Positions 20,753 to 29,953 of a DNA stretch of 64,000 nucleotides are shown one piece after another. The stretch comes from an uncultured bacterium (GTDB lineage Bacteria > Pseudomonadota > Alphaproteobacteria > CAJXXZ01 > 1604HC). The stretch spans positions 1 through 64,000 of the forward strand of contig CAJXXZ010000001.1 in assembly GCA_913063285.1 (NCBI GenBank). Reading direction: 5' to 3'. The translations under genes were made by a program, and so were the position numbers. The notes under the pieces were generated by a model. It had not been told where the DNA came from and made no database searches. It worked only from the letters and a program-made list of their open reading frames with translations. Position 1 is the first letter of the stretch. Each line of letters opens with the position of its first letter.

Positions 20753-22264
20753 TCATTCCTTTACGTTCTCTAATATACCTTTCAAATCATTTTTATATAG
20801 TTGAATATAAAGTAGTGTAGAAACAATAGTATCTAAACGATTTAAAATATGTTGTACAGCATCACCTAAGACATCAGCATTAGCACCATACATGCAATAT
20901 GTAGCATATAGAATTAGTCCACTTTCAGTTTTATTAGGTAAGCTATCTTGTGTTACAATTATGTGTAAAAATTTAGATAAGTTGTCTATAAAATCTCGTC
21001 TTTGTAATTTAGTATTATCAGCATTACGAAAAACATCATCTTCCAAATCCATTTTATCTTCTGATACATATCGCTTACTCAAGTTTGTCCATAATTCACA
21101 TCCTGAAGATAGAATTTGAAAGAAATTCATTATACCTTCTTTTGAAGCACCCTGACTATACGCGAATAGTCTATTTTTAATATCATCATCAGAGGCTTCT
21201 TTTCCATTCCTAATCTCAGAAAAGTTTATCATCTCTTCAGCTTTTGGCATATCATTATTTTTAGCTTTATTTATATAATAATGTATATAAAAAATAGCAT
21301 CAACTAACACTCTAATTTCTTTAGATAATTTTTTACAAACTTCATGTATTACTTCTGAATTTTTATCATACATATCATACATCATTTTGAATAAAATTTT
21401 CTTTTCATGTATATCAGATACAGTTTCATCTTTCCATGCCATAAATCCACACAATCTTTTTGCAAATATATTAAATAACTCTGTTTGATTAGTAATACTT
21501 GTAAGATTAATTAATTGAACAGTTGCATCTTGTCTATTTTCAAACATCCTAGATAAAGGAAGATTATCTCCTCTAAAATATTCTACGAATAATTTTTTAC
21601 CTTCATTGAAAGTATAATATATTAAACTATCAACATGTCTTGGTTCAACATTGAAATCATATCCTTCTATATTTTGAAGATGTAAATCTTTTAATATGTC
21701 AATCCAGGAATCCATTGTATCATATCTATTTTTCAAATTAAAAACTTTTGAATCAAAGATATTTCTCATATATTTATCAATTGTAATTTGTTCATTTTTA
21801 TCATATCGAATATCTGGCCATTGTGAAACAGATATGATTAATTCAGCATAATCATCTTTATTTGCATAATCAAATAGCTTAGTATCAAATAAATTATCAA
21901 CTTCTTGTGAATTTTTAAATACTTGAGATGTACCTTCTCCTTCATCTGCTGTACCTTCCCCTTCATCTACTGTACCTTCCCCTTCATCTACTGTACCTTC
22001 CCCTTCATCTACTGTATCTTCTCCTTCATCTGCTGTATCTTCCCCTTCATCTGCTATATCTTCTCCTTCATCTGCTGTATCTTCTCCTTCATCTGCTGTA
22101 CCTTCTGAACTACTTTCTACTACTGAATAAGTAGTATAATATTGAATAGATATCATGCATATTGATGTTTCTATTAAAAATAGTATTGCAAAAAAATTTA
22201 TCAAATACTTTCTCATATTTAGAAGTGTATTTACACTGTTCATATTCATTATATCATTAGTCAC
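20753..22264 (-). CDS. orphan secreted protein with acidic 7-aa tandem repeat
   Basis: 503 aa; hydrophobic MRKYLINFFAILFLIETSICM (likely true start near 22216); (G/D)T(A/V)DEGE repeats. Confidence 0.65.
   Translation of the reverse strand: MTNDIMNMNSVNTLLNMRKYLINFFAILFLIETSICMISIQYYTTYSVVESSSEGTADEGEDTADEGEDIADEGEDTADEGEDTVDEGEGTVDEGEGTVDEGEGTADEGEGTSQVFKNSQEVDNLFDTKLFDYANKDDYAELIISVSQWPDIRYDKNEQITIDKYMRNIFDSKVFNLKNRYDTMDSWIDILKDLHLQNIEGYDFNVEPRHVDSLIYYTFNEGKKLFVEYFRGDNLPLSRMFENRQDATVQLINLTSITNQTELFNIFAKRLCGFMAWKDETVSDIHEKKILFKMMYDMYDKNSEVIHEVCKKLSKEIRVLVDAIFYIHYYINKAKNNDMPKAEEMINFSEIRNGKEASDDDIKNRLFAYSQGASKEGIMNFFQILSSGCELWTNLSKRYVSEDKMDLEDDVFRNADNTKLQRRDFIDNLSKFLHIIVTQDSLPNKTESGLILYATYCMYGANADVLGDAVQHILNRLDTIVSTLLYIQLYKNDLKGILENVKE
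21935..22105. repeat. 21-bp coding minisatellite, about 8 units
   Basis: Repeating 'ctgtaccttccccttcatcta' and variants, encoding (G/D)T(A/V)DEGE. Confidence 0.9.
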
Positions 22265-22361
22265 ACATTAAAAGTACAATCATATTATAAACAAACTATT
22301 AAATTTAATATTACTAAATATATTAGCTAGTATTAAATTTCAAATCATTCTACAATATGGT

Positions 22362-23201
22362 GTGCATGTTTTAATTATTGATGGATTAGGAATTTTATTT
22401 CGCTCTTTTTTTGCTCGTCCAGAAATGAAAAATGATAATGACGTATACATAGGTGGTGTATCAGGATTTTTAAATAAAATATTTGAATTATTAAAATCAA
22501 AACCAACTTATATTGGTATTGCATGTGATACTGGATCAAAAACATGGCGACATGACATTTCAATTGATTACAAATCTAATCGTGCAAAAACTCCAGCAGA
22601 GCTAGTTCCTCAATTTAATTTACTTTATGAAATGTGTGAAGTAGCTGAAATTACAACTATCAAAAGAGAAGGTTTTGAAGCTGATGATATAATTGCATCA
22701 TGTGCAAAAAATTATGCTTCACAAGATATACAAGTTCATATTGTGTCTGGAGATAAGGATTTACTACAACTTGTAAATGAAAAAGTTTCTGTGATAGATC
22801 CATTTACTAGAATGATATTTAACAAAGAAAATGTACAAAAAAAATGGGGTATTTTTCCAAATCAGATTGTAGATATGCTTAGTTTGACAGGAGATTCAGC
22901 TGATAATATTATGGGAGTGCCTAATATAGGTATTAAAACAGCTGTATCATGGTTGCAGAAGTATAATACATTGGACTCTATAGTGAAAAATATTGAAAAT
23001 TTAAAACCTCCAGCACGCAAACTTGCTTTACAGAAAAATTTAGCATCAGCATATGATGCAAAATCATTAGTATTACTTGATGATAATGTACCAATACCAG
23101 AGCTCAATTTGCTCAAGTGTAACATTAATTACGAAAATTTAAGAAAATTTTGCACTAAACATCAGCTATGGAATAAGGAGCTATTTCAAAATGAGTTATA
23201 A
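22362..23201 (+). CDS. stand-alone 5'-3' exonuclease (DNA polymerase I N-terminal domain)
   Basis: 'GFEADDIIAS', 'VSGDKDLLQLV', 'LTGDSADNIMGVPNIGIKTA'; stops at 279 aa with no polymerase domain. Confidence 0.92.
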   Translation: MHVLIIDGLGILFRSFFARPEMKNDNDVYIGGVSGFLNKIFELLKSKPTYIGIACDTGSKTWRHDISIDYKSNRAKTPAELVPQFNLLYEMCEVAEITTIKREGFEADDIIASCAKNYASQDIQVHIVSGDKDLLQLVNEKVSVIDPFTRMIFNKENVQKKWGIFPNQIVDMLSLTGDSADNIMGVPNIGIKTAVSWLQKYNTLDSIVKNIENLKPPARKLALQKNLASAYDAKSLVLLDDNVPIPELNLLKCNINYENLRKFCTKHQLWNKELFQNEL

Positions 23202-23477
23202 AGTGAAAAATTATATTTGATATTAAAAAACAGTAAAAAAAGTATTTGTCAATCAAATATATATAGTCAACAATGAAATTTCATATAATGATACTGCATA
23301 AGTTATAAATATTAAAATTAAATATGCTACATATTCTTATTCGTATGATATATTGGTAATAGTAAAAAATGTTTAAAATTTAAAATTCTTAGCATGAAAA
23401 AACTTATTACTTTAATATGATGTAAAGTATGTGTAATATTTGATGATATAATAGTTAGCAAATTTTAATTTTCTAAA

Positions 23478-23727
23478 ATGCAAAATTACTTTTTATATTA
23501 GTAGTTATAAAGTTAACATTTATTCCTTTTAAATTAACAATATTGTCAGCAGATACATTTATAAAAACTTTTTCATCAAAACAAGTAATCCACGATGCAA
23601 ATACAGAAAATTTACATCGCACTTTTACACTATTCGAAGTTTATTTAAATTTTAAGACTACCACTATTTAAATTTATTGTATATCTTCACTATTAATTTA
23701 ATATCACCTTCATTAAACTAATTACAA
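23478..23727 (-). pseudogene. degraded 3'-end copy of vgrG
   Basis: 'ttttatattagtagt', 'cagcagatacattta', 'acttttacactattcgaagt', 'aagactaccactatttaaatttattgtatat' all collinear with the vgrG 3' end at 29975-30240. Confidence 0.85.
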
Positions 23728-23785
23728 AAATTTTGTACTAAACATCAGCTGTGAAATAATAAGCTATTTCAAAATGAGTTATAAT
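23728..23785 (+). pseudogene. degraded copy of the 3' end of the 5'-3' exonuclease gene
   Basis: 'actaaacatcagctgtgaaataataagctatttcaaaatgagttataa' against 'actaaacatcagctatggaataaggagctatttcaaaatgagttataa' at 23153-23201. Confidence 0.88.
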
Positions 23786-24351
23786 GTAAATTAATTAATA
23801 CTTACTAGTAATAAATTTAATAAAGTATCGTAATTTTTATAAATTAAATTAATTTTATATTACGATTAATTTTTATCAAAAATTTGAGTCTTTATTACTT
23901 AATGATTATTATTTAAATATTTTGCCTTGATTATAAATTTTAATTTTTAATTTAGTTAAGTTGAGATTTTATATATCTTGCACTATACAATTTAAGCTTA
24001 CTTATACTAATTATAATATATTTTTGATTAATATAATGCTAATGCTATTTGAAATTAATAAATATATAGAAACTATTCATTAATTTTTTCATCATTCAAA
24101 ATTTTAAGATGATCATTACGAGAAATTAATTTTAAAATATTTTTGTGACATTTTTGACCAATACTATATATGATGATAAAATTTTAAAAACATAGTATTT
24201 TATCAAAAGAAAATATAAGTTAAATTTGAAACAAAATTGAAGGGTATCTCAAATAGAAAGAATAAAAATATATTAGTGATTTTATAAATAGGTCTATTAC
24301 ATTTTTAGTACAAGATATCTTAAAAAGTTATGCTGAAAGATACTTTTAAAA

Positions 24352-24423
24352 TGCCGTTGGAGAGAATTGAACTCTCGACCTCAGCCTTACCAAGGATGCG
24401 CTCTGCCCCTGAGCTACAACGGC
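24352..24423 (-). tRNA. tRNA-Thr (GGT)
   Basis: Reverse complement GCCGTTGTAGCTCAGGGGCAGAGCGCATCCTTGGTAAGGCTG...; loop TTGGTAA. Confidence 0.9.
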
Positions 24424-24560
24424 ATTTCATTAAATACTACATAATATAATATATTTTGCAATAGATAAGAGCTTTAATTTTAATATATGTAAGCAATCAT
24501 ATCCGACATTATATAATTGAAAAAAATATTTAAATCATTTTTTAAATTTAAAATAAGATG

Positions 24561-25172
24561 TCAAAAATCAATTTTAGAATAATGTGGTGAAGCTGTAGTG
24601 GAAAATAGCTTTTCATGTAAAATAAAGTCAAAAGAAGGCCTTGATTTGAGTAATCGATACCAATTTTGTACAAAATCATATTTATTCCACTCAATTTCAC
24701 TTAAGTAATCAACAAATGAAATCATACTTGCCAATAATATATCGGCTTTAGTCATAAAATTGCCTAATAGATATGTACGATTCTTCATATAGTGCTCTAA
24801 ATTTATCAGCTCTTTATTTAATTTCATTCTGCCCTCTCTTAATTTTTTAATAGAAGGAGAGTTGCTGATGCGTAATTGAATACAAAATCGTTCTTGAAAT
24901 ATAATTTCACAAGCTCTAAACCAAAATTCATATATACTCCAAAATATCCATTGCATAGCAGTATGTTCTTTCGAATCGGAAAATTTGTTAAAAATAGCAA
25001 GAATTCCTCTATAGCATTCTTTCTCATTAATAACAACAGGCCATGCATACATAGCATTTGTTGTACATTGAAACTCAAGATTTCTTTCATATAACATCAT
25101 TTTTGCAGCTCTGCTAAAAGGGCATTCTATAATACCTTGTAAAGTTAACACCTTATTTGTATTATACAACAC
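24561..25172 (-). CDS. glutathione S-transferase-fold protein
   Basis: N-terminal 'GIIECPFSRAAKMMLYERNLEF' thioredoxin-fold GST motif; helical C-terminal half. Confidence 0.65.
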   Translation of the reverse strand: MLYNTNKVLTLQGIIECPFSRAAKMMLYERNLEFQCTTNAMYAWPVVINEKECYRGILAIFNKFSDSKEHTAMQWIFWSIYEFWFRACEIIFQERFCIQLRISNSPSIKKLREGRMKLNKELINLEHYMKNRTYLLGNFMTKADILLASMISFVDYLSEIEWNKYDFVQNWYRLLKSRPSFDFILHEKLFSTTASPHYSKIDF

Positions 25173-25299
25173 TTTGTTAATTTTTACATTAGCAAAAAAT
25201 GAATATTGTATTTAATTGCTGAAAATAAAAAAACACTTTTGAAAATATTATATAATTTATACACTTTATTTTTTATGATTTTTTTTATATAATATCACG

Positions 25300-25989
25300 A
25301 TGATTAAATTTATTCATTACTGTATCCTACTATCTTGTTGGAGCGAACAAAATGATAAAAAAAATGATAACATTGAGCAAGACACTCAATCAATAATTTC
25401 ATCTGAAAGTAAAATAGGTTTAGATAAAAGTACGAAACAAAATAGTGATATGACTAAAAAATCAAATTTCACTCAATCTTCATTGGCAAATACTAACATG
25501 AATGAAAAGTCAAATTCTCATCAATCTTCGTCTGCAAATGCTGGTATGATTGAAAAATCGAATTCCGCTCAATCTGCATTTGATCATGAAGAGAAAAAAT
25601 CTTCACTTGCTCATCAAGAGAAAATCATAAGAGCTTTGCTTATAGGAGATATTATATCATTTAATGAACTTGATGAAAAAATTCAAAAAGCTATCGATGC
25701 TCGTATATCTTTATTTTCACTACGACAAAGCTTTCCATATTATAGCCTAATAAATGATAAACCAAATGCTTCATGGTATGATCGGCTTTTTCGTACATTA
25801 ACATCCCTATCAATTGTAAAAGAAAGAAGGCAAAGAGTTGATCAGGCAAAAATGATATTAAATTCATCCATTGATATTAATAAAGTAATTGAAATTTTAG
25901 AATCTTTACCTAAAGAAAGTATATCTGTATCTGCATTAAATTGGATACAAAATGCAAAAATTTGGATACAGGCTTGGAGTAGTAAATGA
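25300..25989 (+). CDS. putative short mitofilin/HemX-like protein upstream of hemY
   Basis: 229 aa, overlaps hemY start by ATGA; C-terminal 'LPKESISVSALNWIQNAKIWIQAWSS' and synteny; call rests mainly on context. Confidence 0.4.
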   Translation: MIKFIHYCILLSCWSEQNDKKNDNIEQDTQSIISSESKIGLDKSTKQNSDMTKKSNFTQSSLANTNMNEKSNSHQSSSANAGMIEKSNSAQSAFDHEEKKSSLAHQEKIIRALLIGDIISFNELDEKIQKAIDARISLFSLRQSFPYYSLINDKPNASWYDRLFRTLTSLSIVKERRQRVDQAKMILNSSIDINKVIEILESLPKESISVSALNWIQNAKIWIQAWSSK

Positions 25990-27470
25990 TTAAAAGATTT
26001 TTTCTATTTTTCACATCTGTAATTATAGCATTTTTTATATTTTGCTCTGGTAATATAGATGTATCGATAAAAGTTGGAGATTTTATATGGTTTGGCACAA
26101 TATCTACACTTATCATAGCTTTAGGAATATTTTTTATATTTTTAATAATCTTGAGAAATTTAATTCAATACATAGAAAATAGATTATCAGCACTTACAGG
26201 ATGGCGAAAAAATCGTAAAAAGTATTATGCTGACGCGGCTTTAGTCAAGTTTGCAAAAACAGTTTTGTATGGTAAGCCAAATATATCCTTACTTGAGAAA
26301 AATAATAATTATTATAATGATGACTTATCTTATAATTTGATTAAATTATTTTATTATTGCGACTTGATTAAATCATATGATGTAAATGAGAATGGAATTA
26401 ATGCTGATACTCTTGTAAAAAGTCATGATGAGTTAACTGATGTATTAAGTAAAATGAATGATCAAATTAAAGAAAGTTCCGATTTGAGAGATATAGTTCG
26501 TATGCTAAATTTGGTGGAAATTATTGATCATGAAAAAGATTTTCTTCAAGCAAAACAGTTATTACTTAAAGCATATAAAGATGAAAATAACGGATGGATA
26601 TCATCAATACGCAAAGATGGCTTGAAAGAAACTTTAAGCAAGACTGTGTACAGATCTGTATTTAAACAGTGGATTGAAACAAAATTATTAAATGTATATC
26701 TTCAGCTAGAAATGTATGATGAGGCACTAAACTTGATGCCTGTTTTAGATATGAATGAAAAAAATAAAAATCAAAAATGGGCATCTATATTAAGAGAAAA
26801 AGCTTTAAAGATTAATGATGAACCTCAAACAGAAAATACTAATGACAGACCTTCTCTTCAAATACAAAATTCTTCGAAAGATGTCAGCGAAAAATCTTCA
26901 AATTTCATCGAACCTACTATAATAAGAAAAATTGCTTTATTAGAAGAGGCATATAAGAAAAATCCTTCCGATCATGAAATTGTCTTTTCTCTAGCTACTG
27001 CATATAAAAATAATGAAGAATTAAATAAAGCTATATCTGTAATAGAAACATCTTGGAAATTCGTATCATCTCTAGAGTTAGGTAGTTTATATTACTCATG
27101 TTTACCTGATGATGCAAAAACAAAGCTAAAAAGAGTACAAAAATATTTAGTATACTACAATCCGTATGATGTATGGAGTTGTCTCTTTGTTGCATATGCT
27201 GCAATTGAAGCTTTCGATTTGATAGAGGCTGAAAAGCAGTGTGTAAATTTGAAAAAATGTAAATCTTTTATCTCAAATATATTACAAGCTAGAGTTGAAT
27301 GTGTGAAAAGCAACTCAACTGAAGCTGCAAAATATATAGATAAAATATTTGGTATGGATCATATTTTTAAACAAGCAAATAACTTACAAACATTGAGTAG
27401 TGATTTAAATGAAAGTATAGCTATAGAAAACGCAAGTATTGTTGATAAAGATGATAGCTGGAAAGATTAA
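25986..27470 (+). CDS. hemY: HemY N-terminal domain / TPR membrane protein
   Basis: Two N-terminal TMs followed by 'ALTGWRKNRKKYYADAALVKFAKTVLYGKP' and TPR-like helices. Confidence 0.75.
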   Translation: MIKRFFLFFTSVIIAFFIFCSGNIDVSIKVGDFIWFGTISTLIIALGIFFIFLIILRNLIQYIENRLSALTGWRKNRKKYYADAALVKFAKTVLYGKPNISLLEKNNNYYNDDLSYNLIKLFYYCDLIKSYDVNENGINADTLVKSHDELTDVLSKMNDQIKESSDLRDIVRMLNLVEIIDHEKDFLQAKQLLLKAYKDENNGWISSIRKDGLKETLSKTVYRSVFKQWIETKLLNVYLQLEMYDEALNLMPVLDMNEKNKNQKWASILREKALKINDEPQTENTNDRPSLQIQNSSKDVSEKSSNFIEPTIIRKIALLEEAYKKNPSDHEIVFSLATAYKNNEELNKAISVIETSWKFVSSLELGSLYYSCLPDDAKTKLKRVQKYLVYYNPYDVWSCLFVAYAAIEAFDLIEAEKQCVNLKKCKSFISNILQARVECVKSNSTEAAKYIDKIFGMDHIFKQANNLQTLSSDLNESIAIENASIVDKDDSWKD

Positions 27471-27659
27471 ATTTTCATTATAAATTCATTTACTAACTTT
27501 ATTTGATAGCCTCATAATCACAAGATCAAAAAATTGTTATATTTAATAAATTTTACTAAAGCTTTTAAGATATTAAAATAAAAAATAATTAAATGTCTTT
27601 TTATATATATACATATTGAGGTTTTGAAAATTTATAAAATATTCGTACATCTTATAATA

Positions 27660-29500
27660 TTAGCATATACCAAACTTTTCGATATCACATTATAGATTTT
27701 ATGATATAAATCTGATGTTTCAAATAGATTTTTAAAATTTGCACAATACTGTTTGATGATATACTATGTTATATCTGAACTTTTTGATATCAAATTATAG
27801 CACCTATGATATAAATCTGATGTTTCAAATCGATTTTGAAGTCTATAAAAAATCTTTTTCGTGAAGTGGCTCGAATTAAGACTCTTTGAAAGATTTTTTC
27901 ATTTATTAATATTTTCACTTATATATTATAAATTTTTACCAAACACATATTATATTTCGAAAATATCTAACTAAAGAATTATTACATATTCTTAATTCAT
28001 ATTTAATTTTTTGCTCATGAAATTTAGTATTTAGTATTCAGCATCTATTGAACTTTGTGATATCAATAATATTAATTTGATATTTTTGAGTTTTTAAAAT
28101 TTGTATATTACTTTAATGACATAGCTATGTTATTCTAAACCTTCATCAACCTGTAAAGTTCACGATGTAAATCTGATACTTTAAATCTTAAGCAATCTAA
28201 ATTAAAAAAATCTTTTTTTTCTATGAAGAGGTATGTCAAATTCAGAACTTTGTGAAATTCAGTTCGATCATATCTAACCAACTATAAGTTTATTTATCTA
28301 CTTTACTTACTCACTTTTGATTCTTTATCAGTATCATCATCTAATTTTAAATGTACGATATAAGTATGATCAAAGGTATTTAAAAAAATTACTCGATGAT
28401 TTATCAATATATGATTTCAATTTTATTTTTTCATTCATAAAGTACACACTCATCGAGTATCTCAAATTTTACTTATATTGGAAAAATTCTTAATTGTTGA
28501 TTCTTTTTATTTATAAATACTGAGCTGACTTTGAAAAGTTAAATAATATTACAGATGCAAAAATCGTAGTAAAACAAATAATTAGAGTCAATGACTTTGT
28601 GCTATACTAAAAATTTATATATATTAATAACTTTACATCTTGCAATTATCACGTTTTTGCTCACGTATATGTTTAACTTCAATATATGAATTTACTGACA
28701 TTTTCTACATAACAAAAAAAATCATATAATTTTGTACTATTTTTTTCAGAATAAATATTAAAAATATATATTTCTGTGACTTTTTTTCAATAACACTTTG
28801 ATTAAAACTCATTATACAAAAATATCATGATAGTCAAATTTCATTTCTATATAAAATGTTACATTATCAATTAATAAAATTACTTAATATAATATATTAA
28901 GCAACTACCAAAATAAACAAAGTGCCAAAATTTATTGATTATGATAAATTTCGCTGAATCTTAAGAAGATTTCTTAAGTTGACTTGAGCGATCACTGAAA
29001 TTCATAGTTCTAACTTTATTTAGTTTGATAGTTTTTTTAAAGTCGATATCAAAATAATTAGACTTAGGTTGTCAGCATAATCATACAAAATATATTTGAA
29101 AAAAGTTACTTGATATTGCAATACCATATTTCAATTTTGTTGTTTTGCATAAAAAAGCACAAACTCATTAAGTATGACTAGTATGACCCTAAAACTTATT
29201 CAACTTGACTGAAAGTTTGAAACTCACTTTAGAATGAATTACGTGTTAAATTTAATAAACTAAAAAATATTAACCATAAAACACTACACTAAAAAGTAAA
29301 GATTAATGATTTTGCACCACAAGATACTTTATATTTTCAAATTTATAGTATATTACTAATATGAATTTAATCTTACCACAATAAATTGACTGATCTTTTC
29401 TATATGATGCAAAAAAATCATATAACGTTATACTATTTTTTTCAGAACAAAATATGAAAATTTTCCATCTTTATATCTCAAAATTTATTGTTAATAATGA
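27660..29500. repeat. non-coding region of decayed direct repeats
   Basis: 'tatgataTAAATCTGATGTTTCAAAT' near 27700 and 27808 with a divergent copy near 28150; 28340-28780 resembles 29050-29470 ('atcataTAa..actatttttttcaga', 'aaagtacacactcat' / 'aaagcacaaactcat'). Confidence 0.65.
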
Positions 29501-29953
29501 AGATTTTGCATGTTTTTCGCTATCACTTAATTTTTAAATAAATTCTTACTACATAGTGAATATTAAATGAAGTTTTTGAAATTTGTGTAATTAATTTTAT
29601 AGTAAAAAACTAAATCACTGAGTTATACTGTCTTCAATACTACTAATGATTTATATCATATTATGGCAATAAGTTTTTTCATGTGAAAAAATTTCAATAT
29701 TTTGTACCATTGCTAATACGAAATACTACTTAAGATATATAAATTTTTAATTTTACTATTTGTGATTTATGATATTTTATTTCATAAAACTCTACTTTAA
29801 ACTATACATATTTGTAATTTGATTAAAAAAATACTTTTTTACAGTTTGTTATAAAAATATCATTTTTACTATAATTTATTATTAATACTTTTTTTACAAT
29901 TTATGCTAAGTTATCACATTCCATGAATATTCAATAAAATTTAATAAGAAAAA

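Noticed and set aside
21923-22134. + strand ORFs 'CTFPFIYCTFPFIY...' and 'LLYLPLHLLYLPLHLLYL...' as a hydrophobic repeat protein
   Set aside because: Antisense translation of the DEGE minisatellite within a longer, better supported gene.
27480-29940. Origin of replication or large ncRNA in the AT-rich gap
   Set aside because: No DnaA-box cluster, dnaA neighbour or stable structured element could be recognised by eye; decayed repeats explain it better.
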